DNA from: Hyphomicrobiales bacterium
GTDB lineage: Bacteria > Pseudomonadota > Alphaproteobacteria > Rhizobiales > Xanthobacteraceae
Direction: 5' to 3'
Assembly: GCA_021732215.1 (NCBI GenBank)
Contig: JAKFVL010000009.1
Coordinates: 124,001-188,000 of the forward strand
Length of the DNA stretch: 64,000 nucleotides
Shown: in pieces, positions 9,527 through 18,188 of the stretch
How the letters are laid out: the number at the start of each line of letters is the position of its first letter
Numbering within the stretch: the first letter of the stretch is position 1
Position numbers and translations under genes: made by a program
The notes under the pieces: generated by a model
The model's database searches: none
What the model was told of the DNA's origin: nothing
What the model saw: the letters and a program-made list of their open reading frames with translations, nothing else

Positions 9527-9940
9527 TTATTTCGCCTCGAAGACAACCTTGAAGGCACCTTTCCAGAGCACAGCTTTCCCCATCTCGGTCAGGCGATCCA
9601 GTCCGGACGTCAACGTGATGAAGTGATTCCCTGCCAACTGGCCCATCTTGCTGGCGAAGCGCACCCCACCATAGGCAAGCAGGATTTCGGTCTCGCTGAT
9701 CCCGCCGGGATAAAGAATAACCTGGCCCGGAGCCGGATAACTGGTGTGATTTTCGTAATCGACGCCGAACTGATGATCGCCGAGCGGCAGCCAGACCGCC
9801 TCTCCGCTCCAGCGGACGTGGATCATCTGGCTCTCGAAAGGCAGGGCCCGCCGGAATGCTGAGCAGGTTTTAGGAGCGAGTTTGTCCTCGAAACGCGCGC
9901 CGAACCTGAAATCTCCCGCTCGAATGATCAGATCGCTCAT
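9527..9940 (-). CDS. DUF3830-type protein of the allantoin operon
   Basis: A 137-residue protein resembling the DUF3830 family, predicted small beta-barrel (cyclophilin-like) proteins often found beside amidohydrolase and peptide-transporter genes. Visible signatures are APKTCSAFRRALPF near the start and PAPGQVILYPGG in the middle. There is no signal peptide. I start it at the ATG at 9940 (MSDLIIRAG); the frame opens at 9973 but the extra residues look non-native. As the first gene of the leftward operon it is co-expressed with the allantoinase. No biochemical role is established. Assignment rests on memory of the family pattern. Confidence 0.65.
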   Translation of the reverse strand: MSDLIIRAGDFRFGARFEDKLAPKTCSAFRRALPFESQMIHVRWSGEAVWLPLGDHQFGVDYENHTSYPAPGQVILYPGGISETEILLAYGGVRFASKMGQLAGNHFITLTSGLDRLTEMGKAVLWKGAFKVVFEAK

Positions 9941-10048
9941 CAGTTGCCGCGGCTCCAATTTCCAATACGGCAACGCACAACGCGCCGTTATTCAAGTCAA
10001 GCCGATCTTGATCGCCTTTGCAGGGAACGACCTTTCCCGGCCGAACAA

Positions 10049-10065
10049 TGCACTGAAACGGCGCG
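10049..10065. promoter_or_regulatory. Possible NtrC (enhancer-binding protein) site
   Basis: TGCACTGAAACGGCGCG matches the NtrC pattern TGCAC-N7-GTGCA imperfectly: the left half is exact, the right half is GCGCG. It is centred about 120 bases upstream of the start expected from the sigma-54 promoter, a normal enhancer distance. Only one moderately good copy was found, so this is tentative. Confidence 0.35.
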
Positions 10066-10148
10066 CCAAAAAGCCGCAGAGCGCTGCGAAAACTTATCCC
10101 GCTTGGATTCAACCCGAAATGGCGGCAAGCTCGGATTTTTCGGCCATT

Positions 10149-10165
10149 TTGGCACAAGCGTTGCA
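10149..10165 (+). promoter_or_regulatory. Sigma-54 (RpoN) promoter of the Dpp-type transporter operon
   Basis: TTGGCAC-AAGCG-TTGCA matches the -24/-12 consensus (TGGCAC-N5-TTGCA) at every conserved base, with the correct 10-base spacing between GG and GC. Transcription would start near 10176, and the binding-protein ATG lies at 10203 behind an AGAGGA ribosome binding site. Sigma-54 promoters need an activator such as NtrC, which fits nitrogen control of allantoin uptake. Confidence 0.85.
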
Positions 10166-10202
10166 TAACATTTGATCACGATTGGTAAGAGGAATTCGGT
10201 TC

Positions 10203-11864
10203 ATGCTTCATCACAGGACTAATCACATACTGAAAGCTGCCACTGCTGCTCTGCTGATTTCGGCCGGCGCATTCTCATCACAAGATGCCCGCGCGGAAAC
10301 TGTCGTCCGCATCGCCATGACGGCCGCGGACATTCCCCGAACGCTCGGTCAGCCGGATCAGGGTTTCGAGGGAAATCGCTTCACCGGTCTGACCATGTAC
10401 GACGGCTTGACCCAGTGGGATTTGTCGTCGGCGACCAAACCGAGCGTGGTGATCCCTGGGCTTGCAACCGAATGGAAGGTCGATGACGCCGACAAGAAGA
10501 AATGGACCTTCAAGCTGCGGCCCGGCGTAAAATTCCATGACGGCTCCGACTTCAACGCCGACGCAGTGGTCTGGAACGTCGAAAAAGTTCTGAAGCAGGA
10601 TGCCCAGCATTTCGACGCCAGCCAGGTGGGCGTCACCGCTTCACGCATGCCGACACTGGCGTCGGCAAAGAAGATCGACGATTTGACAGTCGAACTCACG
10701 ACAAAAGAGCCGGACAGCTTCCTGCCGATCAATCTCACCAACCTGTTCATGGCGAGCCCAACAAAATGGCAGAAGTTCTTCGATACGGCTGAAGGCGCCG
10801 ATGCCAAGGCCAAAGCAGCGGCCGCATGGGCGGCATTCGCCCGCGAAGCATCGGGCACCGGACCGTGGAAAATGGTACGCTTTGTTCCGCGCGAGCGCCT
10901 CGAACTCGTCAAGAATGAAGCCTACTGGGACAAGGCGCGTGTTCCCAAAGTCGACAAGCTGGTGCTGCTCCCCGTGCCGGAAGCAAACGCACGCACCGCC
11001 GCACTGCTGTCAGGCCAGGTCGACTGGATCGAAGCGCCAGCGCCGGATGCCGTGCCGCAAATCAAACAGCGTGGCTTCGTCATCACCGCGAACGAACAGC
11101 CTCACGTCTGGCCTTGGCAGTTCTCACGCATCGAGGGTTCACCGTGGAACGATATCCGGGTTCGCAAGGCCGCAAATCTCTGTGTCGACCGCGAAGGCAT
11201 GAAGGAAGGCTTGCTGGGCGGCTTGATGGTGCCTGCCAGTGGCACGTTCGAAACCGGGCATCCCTGGCGCGGAACGCCGACTTTCCAGATCAAGTATGAT
11301 CTCAAGGCTGCACAGGCCCTGATGAAGGAAGCGGGGTATGGACCGGGCAAGAAGCTGACGGTCAAGACACAAACCTCGGCGTCCGGGTCCGGTCAGATGC
11401 TGCCGTTGCCGATGAACGAATACCTGCAGCAAGCACTGGCGGAGTGTTACTTCGACGTTCAGCTCGACGTCATCGAGTGGAATACGTTGTTCACCAACTG
11501 GCGGCGCGGCGCAAAAGACCCGACCGCAAACGGCGCGAACGCCACCAACGTCACTTACGCGGCGATGGACCCGTTCTTCGCCATGGTGCGCTTCCTGCAG
11601 TCCAGCATGGCGCCTCCGGTGTCGAACAACTGGGGCTACATCAACAACCCGAAGTTCGATGAGCTGGTCACGAAAGCTCGTCAGACGTTCGATGCGGATG
11701 CTCGCGACAAGGCGCTCGCCGAACTGCATGCGGCCTCGGTGGACGATGCGACTTTCCTCTACGTGGCGCACGATGTCGGACCGCGCGCGATGAGTCCGAA
11801 GATCAAGAATTTCGTGCAGCCGAAAAGCTGGTTCGTCGATTTCTCCAGCATGACGATCCAGTAA
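10203..11864 (+). CDS. Family 5 (Dpp/Opp-type) ABC transporter substrate-binding protein
   Basis: A 553-residue periplasmic binding protein. The Sec signal peptide covers about residues 1-32 (ending DARA-ET). The SBP_bac_5 fold shows in the TMYDGLTQWD segment, the WTFKLRPGVKFHDGS motif and FNADAVVWNVEKV. The frame opens at a TTG at 10182, but the ATG at 10203 has the ribosome binding site AGAGGA and gives a clean signal peptide. First gene of a sigma-54-driven operon with two permeases and two ATPases. Members bind peptides but also opines, nickel and small amide compounds. The context suggests allantoin or a ureide or hydantoin. Confidence 0.88.
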   Translation: MLHHRTNHILKAATAALLISAGAFSSQDARAETVVRIAMTAADIPRTLGQPDQGFEGNRFTGLTMYDGLTQWDLSSATKPSVVIPGLATEWKVDDADKKKWTFKLRPGVKFHDGSDFNADAVVWNVEKVLKQDAQHFDASQVGVTASRMPTLASAKKIDDLTVELTTKEPDSFLPINLTNLFMASPTKWQKFFDTAEGADAKAKAAAAWAAFAREASGTGPWKMVRFVPRERLELVKNEAYWDKARVPKVDKLVLLPVPEANARTAALLSGQVDWIEAPAPDAVPQIKQRGFVITANEQPHVWPWQFSRIEGSPWNDIRVRKAANLCVDREGMKEGLLGGLMVPASGTFETGHPWRGTPTFQIKYDLKAAQALMKEAGYGPGKKLTVKTQTSASGSGQMLPLPMNEYLQQALAECYFDVQLDVIEWNTLFTNWRRGAKDPTANGANATNVTYAAMDPFFAMVRFLQSSMAPPVSNNWGYINNPKFDELVTKARQTFDADARDKALAELHAASVDDATFLYVAHDVGPRAMSPKIKNFVQPKSWFVDFSSMTIQ

Positions 11865-11877
11865 GAACCGTTCAGTG

Positions 11878-11902
11878 CACCGGCCGTGACATGCGGCCGG
11901 TG
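11878..11902 (+). other. Intercistronic hairpin between binding-protein and permease genes
   Basis: CACCGGCCG (11878-11886) pairs perfectly with CGGCCGGTG (11894-11902) around a 7-base loop. No T-run follows, so it is more likely an mRNA-stabilising or attenuating element than a full terminator. Such hairpins commonly keep the binding protein in excess over the membrane components. Confidence 0.55.
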
Positions 11903-11932
11903 TTCGTCCTGCATATTCGAGGGATTTCGTAA

Positions 11933-12886
11933 GTGCTCTCCTATATCGCCCGGCGCATTGTGTACGTCATTCCGATCGTGATCGGCGTAGCGCTGGTTTG
12001 TTTTCTCCTTGTCCACCTCGCGCCCGGCGATCCGCTGGTCGCGGTTCTTCCCGCCGATGCATCGCAGGAACTCGCTGCACAGCTTCGGGCCGCTTACGGC
12101 TTTGATCGCCCGCTTCCAGTGCAGTTCGGAATTTGGGTCTGGAAAGCCTTGAACGGCGATCTCGGGACATCCATCGCCAGCGGCCGGCCGGTATTGGCCG
12201 AAGTCATGAACGCGGTGGGCAACACCATCATGCTGGCGCTTGCCGCTGCCGCGATCGGGTTTTTTCTCGGCGTCTCGCTTGGTTTGATCGCCGGCTACTA
12301 TCGCAACACATGGATCGACAAGGTTGCGACATCGATTGCCGTGATGGGCGTTTCGGTGCCGCACTACTGGCTCGGCATTGTCCTTGTCATTATTTTCTCC
12401 GTGCAGCTCAACTGGCTGCCGGCGGTCGGCGCCGGTCCCGGCGGATCGAGTTCATGGGCGTGGGACTGGGCGCACATGCAGTATCTGGTCCTGCCTGCCT
12501 TGACTTCGGCGGCTATTCCAATGGGCATCATCACGCGCACTGTGCGTGCGCTCACCGGCGACATCCTCTCGCAGGATTTTGTCGAAGCCTTGCGCGCGAA
12601 AGGGTTGAACGAGCGGGGCGTCTTCCGGCACGTCATCAAGAATGCCGCACCCACCGCCATGGCCGTGATGGGCCTTCAGCTCGGATACATGCTCGGCGGA
12701 TCGATCCTGATCGAAACCGTGTTCTCCTGGCCCGGAACGGGACTGCTTCTGAATTCGGCGATCTTCCAGCGTGATCTTCCATTGCTGCAGGGGACCATTC
12801 TCGTGCTGGCGCTGTTCTTCGTGTTCCTCAATCTCGTGGTCGATATCGCGCAGGCGACGATCGATCCTCGCATCAAGCGCAGCTGA
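11933..12886 (+). CDS. Dpp/Opp-type ABC transporter permease (DppB-like)
   Basis: A 317-residue inner-membrane permease with about six hydrophobic segments, the N-terminal one (YVIPIVIGVALVCFLLVHL) followed by the family motif LAPGDP. The cytoplasmic EAA loop reads DFVEALRAKGLNERGVFRHVIKN. The GTG start at 11933 follows the ribosome binding site GAGGG. The gene sits directly after the binding protein and 14 bases before the second permease. Together they form the transmembrane channel of the sigma-54-controlled importer. Confidence 0.9.
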   Translation: MLSYIARRIVYVIPIVIGVALVCFLLVHLAPGDPLVAVLPADASQELAAQLRAAYGFDRPLPVQFGIWVWKALNGDLGTSIASGRPVLAEVMNAVGNTIMLALAAAAIGFFLGVSLGLIAGYYRNTWIDKVATSIAVMGVSVPHYWLGIVLVIIFSVQLNWLPAVGAGPGGSSSWAWDWAHMQYLVLPALTSAAIPMGIITRTVRALTGDILSQDFVEALRAKGLNERGVFRHVIKNAAPTAMAVMGLQLGYMLGGSILIETVFSWPGTGLLLNSAIFQRDLPLLQGTILVLALFFVFLNLVVDIAQATIDPRIKRS

Positions 12887-12900
12887 GGTCTGAAGTCCCC

Positions 12901-13788
12901 ATGAGCGCCATCAGCGAACCCGCCCTGCAAGTTCCGGCAAAGACGAAATCCAGCGGCTATTGGGCGACGGTCGGCAGGCGGCTGCTGCGCGACAAGCTCA
13001 GCGTTCTGTGTGCCGTCATCCTGCTGACGATCCTTCTGGCGGCATTGTTCGCGCCGTGGCTCGGCCTCGCCGACCCTTATCAAGGCTCCATGATCCGCCG
13101 CCTCCGTCCGATTGGAACGCCGAACTATCTGCTCGGCACAGACGAGCTGGGTCGCGACATGCTGGCGCGTCTGGTCTATGGCGGGCGGCTGTCGCTGCTC
13201 ACGGGGATTCTCCCGGTTTTCCTCGCGTTCATCGCCGGAACGACGCTCGGCCTGATCGCCGGATACGCGGGCGGCAAACTCAACACGATCATCATGCGGA
13301 CCGTCGATGTGTTCTTCGCATTTCCATCCGTGTTGCTGGCAATCGCGATTTCGGGAGCGCTGGGCGCAGGCATCCTCAATTCGGTCGTATCGCTCACCAT
13401 CGTTTTCATTCCGCAGATCACCCGTGTCGCTGAAAGCGTCACCACAGGCGTCCGCAATCGCGATTTCGTCGAGGCCGCGCGCGCGTCAGGCGCCGACACG
13501 CTCACGATCATGCGCGTCCATATGCTCGGCAATGTGCTCGGACCGATCTTCGTCTACGCGACGGGACTGATCTCGGTGTCGATGATCCTCGCGTCCGGCC
13601 TCTCGTTTCTTGGACTGGGCACCAAGCCACCCGAACCCGAATGGGGCTTGATGCTGAATACCCTCCGCACCGCGATCTACGCCAATCCCGTGGTCGCAGC
13701 GCTCCCCGGCGTGATGATCTTCGCGGTTTCCATCTGCTTCAATCTGCTGAGCGACGGCCTGCGCAGCGCAATGGACATCCGGAACTAA
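12901..13788 (+). CDS. Dpp/Opp-type ABC transporter permease (DppC-like)
   Basis: A 295-residue permease with a short N-terminal cytoplasmic region, a first membrane segment at about residues 35-58, the DppC hallmark LLGTDELGRDMLARLVYGGRLSL, and an EAA loop RDFVEAARASGADTLTIMRVH. It is the heterodimer partner of the preceding permease. The four-base gap to the following ATPase gene indicates tight co-translation. Confidence 0.9.
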   Translation: MSAISEPALQVPAKTKSSGYWATVGRRLLRDKLSVLCAVILLTILLAALFAPWLGLADPYQGSMIRRLRPIGTPNYLLGTDELGRDMLARLVYGGRLSLLTGILPVFLAFIAGTTLGLIAGYAGGKLNTIIMRTVDVFFAFPSVLLAIAISGALGAGILNSVVSLTIVFIPQITRVAESVTTGVRNRDFVEAARASGADTLTIMRVHMLGNVLGPIFVYATGLISVSMILASGLSFLGLGTKPPEPEWGLMLNTLRTAIYANPVVAALPGVMIFAVSICFNLLSDGLRSAMDIRN

Positions 13789-13792
13789 GCAG

Positions 13793-14845
13793 ATGACAGA
13801 TGCCGCCCCGCTCGCACCTCTCGAAGACCTTGGCGGCGAGGCACAGGCCTTGCTGACTGTCCGGGGGCTGACCAAGCATTTTCCAGTGCGCGGCGACCTG
13901 TTCAGTCCGCGCAAGACCGTTCATGCCGTCGACGACGTATCGTTCGAAGTCATCAAGGGCGAAACCGTCGGCATTGTCGGCGAATCTGGTTGCGGCAAAT
14001 CCACCACCGCTCGCTTGTTGATGCATCTGATGGACTATAACAGCGGCGACATTATTTACGACGGCATGAAGATCGGCCGTGAGCTGTCGTTGCGCGATCT
14101 GCGGCGTGCGATGCAGATGGTGTTTCAGGACAGCTACGCCTCGCTCAACCCGAGACTCACCATCGAGGACTCAATTGCATTCGGTCCCAAGGTGCACGGT
14201 ATGGCGGCTGCGGAAGCGCAGACGCTTGCCCGCGACCTGCTCGGCAAGGTGGGCCTCCGCCCCGAGACATTCGCCAATCGCTATCCTCATGAAATATCCG
14301 GCGGACAGCGCCAGCGCGTCAACATCGCCCGCGCACTCGCGCTATCGCCACGGCTTGTAATCCTCGACGAAGCCGTATCGGCGCTGGACAAGTCGGTCGA
14401 AGCCCAGGTGCTCAATCTGCTGGTCAACCTGAAACGCGAATTCGGCCTGACCTACATCTTCATCAGTCACGATCTCAATGTGGTGCGGTATATCTCGGAT
14501 CGCGTGCTGGTGATGTACCTTGGTCAGGTCGTTGAGCTTGGACCGATCGACAGCGTCTGGGGAGAACCGGCACATCCCTACACCCGCGCACTGCTGGCGG
14601 CGATGCCGACCTCGGATCCGGACAATCGCACGCAAACGGCGCCGATCACCGGCGATCCGCCGAATCCGATAGACCCGCCGAAGGCCTGCCGCTTCCACAC
14701 CCGCTGCCCGTTTGTGGAACAGGTCTGCAGCACCGTCGCTCCCAAACTCTCGAACATCGGAACGGACGGTCATCAGGCGGCGTGCCACATGGCTACGGCA
14801 GGCTCCGGCCACAGCCGCGCGCCGCAACAGGATGCAACCGCATGA
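13793..14845 (+). CDS. Dpp/Opp-type ABC transporter ATPase (OppF/DppF-like)
   Basis: A 350-residue ATP-binding subunit: Walker [16 protein letters not shown]-loop [13 protein letters not shown], signature [14 protein letters not shown], Walker [13 protein letters not shown] and H-loop FISHDL. The C-terminal oligopeptide-transporter extension contains CRFHTRCPF with clustered Cys, typical of iron-sulfur-binding Opp/Dpp ATPases. The stop overlaps the start of the AtzG-like gene by an ATGA junction. Its partner ATPase is encoded downstream at 16456, with the amidase pair inserted between the two. Confidence 0.92.
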   Translation: MTDAAPLAPLEDLGGEAQALLTVRGLTKHFPVRGDLFSPRKTVHAVDDVSFEVIKGETVGIVGESGCGKSTTARLLMHLMDYNSGDIIYDGMKIGRELSLRDLRRAMQMVFQDSYASLNPRLTIEDSIAFGPKVHGMAAAEAQTLARDLLGKVGLRPETFANRYPHEISGGQRQRVNIARALALSPRLVILDEAVSALDKSVEAQVLNLLVNLKREFGLTYIFISHDLNVVRYISDRVLVMYLGQVVELGPIDSVWGEPAHPYTRALLAAMPTSDPDNRTQTAPITGDPPNPIDPPKACRFHTRCPFVEQVCSTVAPKLSNIGTDGHQAACHMATAGSGHSRAPQQDATA

Positions 14846-15057
14846 CATCATCGGGCAAAACACCGACTGCCGATGACACTGTACGGATCGCAAAAGTCGC
14901 CGGCATTCCGGTTCCTGCCGACGTTGCAGCGCGTATAGCAGGTTCCATCGGTCCGGCTTTCGACGGTTTCGCGCCGATTTCCGGGACGCTTCCGTTCGAT
15001 CTCGAACCCGCGACATTCATCGTCGTGCAAAACGGCGGCGGAAATGACAGCGACTGA
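14842..15057 (+). CDS. AtzG-like small amidase subunit (DUF4089-type)
   Basis: A 71-residue protein whose core GIPVPADVAARIAG, followed by LPFDLEPATFIVV, resembles AtzG, the small partner that structures AtzE (1-carboxybiuret hydrolase) in cyanuric acid breakdown. The ATG overlaps the preceding ATPase stop (ATGA), and its own 3' end overlaps the amidase gene by 14 bases. This is the same gene order and coupling as in atzG-atzE pairs. A GatC-like role, bracing the amidase, is inferred. A similarity search could instead place it in a wider uncharacterised family; the match is by eye. Confidence 0.62.
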   Translation: MTSSGKTPTADDTVRIAKVAGIPVPADVAARIAGSIGPAFDGFAPISGTLPFDLEPATFIVVQNGGGNDSD

Positions 15058-16459
15058 GCCAGCCCTGCTCACGCTGACCGAGATCGCGGCCGCACTTGCG
15101 GCCCGCAAAATCTCGTCGCGCGAAGCGACGCAATCCTGCCTTGATCGCATCGCGCGCTTTCAGCCGCGCCTAAATGCATTCATGGCGATCGAACCGGATG
15201 CGGCGCTGGCGGCGGCCGGCGCAGCGGATCGCGACCTTGCAAAGGGCAAATCGCGCGGCGCCCTGCATGGCATCCCGCTCGCGCACAAGGACATGTATTA
15301 CGAGACAGGCAAGGTCTCGACCTGCGGTTCGAAGATCCGAAAAGACTTTGTCGCTTCGACGACATCGACGGCCGTGAGGCGCTTGCAGGATGCCGGCACG
15401 GTACGGCTCGGCACGTTGCAGCTGTCGGAATTCGCGTATGGTCCAACCGGGCACAACGCGCATTTCGGAGCGGTGCATAATCCCTGGCATCTCGACCACA
15501 TCACCGGCGGCTCGTCGTCGGGCTCCGGATCGGCCGTCGCGGCGCGGCTGACGTTTGCTGCGTTGGGCTCCGACACCGGCGGATCGATCCGCATGCCAGC
15601 GCACTTTTGCGGTGTCACCGGCCTCAAGACCACCGTCGGCCTCATCAGCCGCGCGGGCGCGATGCCGCTGTCGCAGTCGCTCGACACCGTGGGCCCGCTC
15701 GCGCGCACCGTAGAGGATTGCGCGCTGCTGACGCAAGTGATGGCAGGCGGCGATCCCGCCGACCCGACGACACGCAATGCCCCGGCGCCTGATCTGGTGT
15801 CGGCCACGCACCAACCGATCAAGGGCCTTCGCATCGGGATTCCAGCAACATTCTACGTTGACGATCTCGATGCTGATGTCTCGCGAGCGCTCGACGAAAC
15901 CGCGGCGACATTGACGCGCGAAGGAGCGGCTGTCGTTCGTGTCAAACTTCCGGAACAGCGCCGACTCACCGCGGCCTGCCAGATCGTGCTCGCAGTCGAA
16001 GCTGCGGCCTTCCACAAGACATGGATGATCGAGCGGCCGCAGGACTACGGTCCGCAGGTTCTGATGCGGCTGCAAAACGCGCTTGCGATCCCTGCACTGA
16101 CTTATGTCGAAGCGCTGCGTTGGCGCGGGCCAGCGCTCGCCGAACATCTGGCGGCGATCAGAGATGTCGATGCCATCCTCGCTCCCATAGCGCCGGTGCC
16201 AGCGCCAACGATTGCCGGAAGTGACGTCGGCAATCAGGCCGGCGCAGAGGCCGTCATCCAGAATCTCACGCGGTTCACCCGGCCGGTCAATTTCCTCGGC
16301 CTGCCGTCGCTTGCTATTCCCGCGGGACAAAGCCGAAGCGGCCTTCCGATCGGACTGCAATTGATCGGGCGGCCCTTCGACGAGGCCATGATCCTGCGGA
16401 TCGGTGCTACCTTTCAGCGCACGACCGATTTTCACACCCAGATTCCGGGGCTGCCATGA
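15044..16459 (+). CDS. Amidase-signature hydrolase (AtzE/GatA-like)
   Basis: A 471-residue amidase-signature enzyme with its Ser-cisSer-Lys triad visible: Lys in PLAHKDMYY, the cis-Ser in GGSSSGSGSAVAA and the nucleophilic Ser in GSDTGGSIRMPAHFCG. Length and motifs fit the AtzE/GatA branch. It is coupled to the AtzG-like gene and embedded in a ureide-type importer operon, so it probably hydrolyses a small carbamoyl or amide compound. Candidates are a ureidoglycolate-, oxamate- or carboxybiuret-like intermediate; none can be chosen from sequence. The ATGA overlap with the next ATPase gene shows that it belongs to the transporter operon. Confidence 0.82.
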   Translation: MTATEPALLTLTEIAAALAARKISSREATQSCLDRIARFQPRLNAFMAIEPDAALAAAGAADRDLAKGKSRGALHGIPLAHKDMYYETGKVSTCGSKIRKDFVASTTSTAVRRLQDAGTVRLGTLQLSEFAYGPTGHNAHFGAVHNPWHLDHITGGSSSGSGSAVAARLTFAALGSDTGGSIRMPAHFCGVTGLKTTVGLISRAGAMPLSQSLDTVGPLARTVEDCALLTQVMAGGDPADPTTRNAPAPDLVSATHQPIKGLRIGIPATFYVDDLDADVSRALDETAATLTREGAAVVRVKLPEQRRLTAACQIVLAVEAAAFHKTWMIERPQDYGPQVLMRLQNALAIPALTYVEALRWRGPALAEHLAAIRDVDAILAPIAPVPAPTIAGSDVGNQAGAEAVIQNLTRFTRPVNFLGLPSLAIPAGQSRSGLPIGLQLIGRPFDEAMILRIGATFQRTTDFHTQIPGLP

Positions 16460-17436
16460 CAAACATTGTCGAGGTACGAAATCTTCATGTTCGGTTCAGT
16501 GGCGAGCGCACCGTCCACGCCGTCAACGACGTCAGTCTTTCAGTAGCCGAAGGCGAAGTTCTCGGCCTCCTCGGCGAATCCGGTTCGGGAAAGAGCGTCA
16601 CCCTGCGAGCGCTGTTGCGTTTGCTTCCCAAAGCAAGAACGACGATCAACGGAACCATCAACGTCGCGGGCCAGGATGTTCTCGCGCTTGGCGAACAGGA
16701 GCTATCGGCCTTTCGCGGCCAGACCGCTTCGATGATCTTTCAGGAGCCTGGCCTTGCGCTCGATCCGGTTTATACGATCGGTGATCAGATCGCGGAATCG
16801 GTGATCCGTCACAAAGGCGTCAGCAAGGCCGACGCCATGGCGCGCGCGCTGCAGATGCTCGACGTGGTGCGCATTCCGTCAGCCAAGCGCAGGCTGCAAT
16901 CCTATCCCCACGAGATGTCGGGCGGTATGCGCCAGCGCGCGATGATCGCGCTCGCACTTGCGTGCGAGCCCAAGGTACTTTTGGCGGACGAGCCCACCAC
17001 CGCCCTCGATGCGACGGTGCAAATCCAGATTCTGCTGCTGTTGCGCGAGCTTCAACGCGAGTTCGGCATGTCGGTGATCTTCGTCACTCACGACATCGGC
17101 GTCGCCATCGAAATCTGCGACCGCGTCGCGGTCATGTATGCGGGCCAGATCGTCGAGACCGGCACGATGCGCGAGATCGTCCGCTCGCCACTGCATCCTT
17201 ATCCGCAGGGACTGCTCGCATCCACCGTTCACGGAGCGGCTCGGGGTTCAAGGCTCGGAACCATTCCCGGTGCACCGCCGTCCTTGAGCACGGCTCCGGA
17301 TAATTGTTCTTTTGCACCCCGCTGCAGCAATGCTCAACCGTGTTGCATCGAACGGCTCCCTCCCACCGTCCGGATCGGCCCGGAGAGGATCGTTCGCTGT
17401 GTTCTTGCGGAGACCGGCTCGTCGGCCACGGCATGA
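16456..17436 (+). CDS. Dpp/Opp-type ABC transporter ATPase (OppD/DppD-like)
   Basis: A 326-residue ATP-binding subunit: Walker A GESGSGKSVTLRAL, Q-loop MIFQEPGLALDPVY, signature SGGMRQRAMIALAL, Walker B VLLADEPTTALD and H-loop FVTHDIG. The C-terminal Opp extension has the CSFAPRC and QPCC cysteines. It pairs with the DppF-like ATPase at 13793 to power the importer. This is the last gene of the sigma-54 operon; the racemase gene beyond it is convergent. Confidence 0.92.
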   Translation: MTNIVEVRNLHVRFSGERTVHAVNDVSLSVAEGEVLGLLGESGSGKSVTLRALLRLLPKARTTINGTINVAGQDVLALGEQELSAFRGQTASMIFQEPGLALDPVYTIGDQIAESVIRHKGVSKADAMARALQMLDVVRIPSAKRRLQSYPHEMSGGMRQRAMIALALACEPKVLLADEPTTALDATVQIQILLLLRELQREFGMSVIFVTHDIGVAIEICDRVAVMYAGQIVETGTMREIVRSPLHPYPQGLLASTVHGAARGSRLGTIPGAPPSLSTAPDNCSFAPRCSNAQPCCIERLPPTVRIGPERIVRCVLAETGSSATA

Positions 17437-17462
17437 CGTGAGCCGAACCTGATCCGCTCGCG

Positions 17463-18188
17463 CTAGAAGCGGCTGCGCTCCTTCGGGATCGGAAAGGCCA
17501 GATCGCCGTATTTCGATGTCTGCAATCCAAGCCCGACAAGCGCCTCCGCGAATTTGACTGCGGCGGCAACGCCATCGATGACGGGCACCTGAAGCTCCGC
17601 CGACAGATCGCGTGCGAGATCGGCCATACCAGCGCATCCCAGGACGATTGCGCCGATGCCATCATGCTTGAGCGCAGCGCGACATTCGTTCAGCAAGATG
17701 CCGCGCACGTTGGCTTCTGGTTTGTCGAGATCGAGCACGGCGACATCGACTGCGCGGACATTGCGGCAAGCATGTTCCATGCCGTAGTTGCGAACCAGTT
17801 GTTCGGCAATCACCTTCGTTCGCGAGAGCGTCGTCACCACACTGAAATGGATGGCTACGAACGTTGCCGCGCGCATCGCCGCTTCCGCGATTCCGAGCAC
17901 AGGCGCCTTAGTGATTTCGCGCGCGGCCAGAAGTCCGGGGTCACCGAAACAAGCGATGACGTGAGCATGGCAACCGTCCTCATCGCCGGCAGCGACAGCC
18001 TTCAACAGTCCGATCGTCGCCAGCGCCTCATCGTAATGCCCCTCGATCGAGGCCGGACCGAACGTCGACGTCCGGCCGACGACCGTCGTCGCCGGACCAG
18101 CGCTCTCTCGTGCTGCCAGCTCGATCAACGCGGTCATCGACCGGGTGGTATTCGGGTTGATGACATTGATCGTGCATTGTTGTCGCAT
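17463..18188 (-). CDS. Asp/Glu/hydantoin racemase family protein, probable allantoin racemase
   Basis: A 241-residue protein of the hydantoin racemase group (HyuE/HpxA). The N-terminal INVINPNTT motif and the two catalytic cysteines expected for cofactor-independent racemases (VIACFGDPG and IVLGCAGM) are present. HpxA-type enzymes interconvert (R)- and (S)-allantoin so that the stereospecific allantoinase can use both. The nearby PuuE-type allantoinase favours this over an amino acid hydantoin role. The frame also allows an ATG at 18218. I prefer 18188, because a 17-base dyad lies only five bases upstream of 18218 and would sit better at the promoter. Confidence 0.8.
   Translation of the reverse strand: MRQQCTINVINPNTTRSMTALIELAARESAGPATTVVGRTSTFGPASIEGHYDEALATIGLLKAVAAGDEDGCHAHVIACFGDPGLLAAREITKAPVLGIAEAAMRAATFVAIHFSVVTTLSRTKVIAEQLVRNYGMEHACRNVRAVDVAVLDLDKPEANVRGILLNECRAALKHDGIGAIVLGCAGMADLARDLSAELQVPVIDGVAAAVKFAEALVGLGLQTSKYGDLAFPIPKERSRF

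Larger units (their letters stand above)
9941..10202. promoter_or_regulatory. Divergent control region of the allantoin module
   Basis: These 262 bases separate the leftward DUF3830/allantoinase operon from the rightward transporter operon. They contain a sigma-54 promoter for the right operon (10149-10165) and a possible NtrC site (10049-10065), listed separately. No sigma-54 match was seen for the leftward direction, so that operon may use another promoter. No open reading frame here looks real. Confidence 0.6.

Noticed and set aside
15170-16462. A 430-codon open frame antisense to the amidase gene
   Set aside because: It is a shadow of GC-rich coding sequence; the amidase on the plus strand has all family motifs and coupled neighbours.
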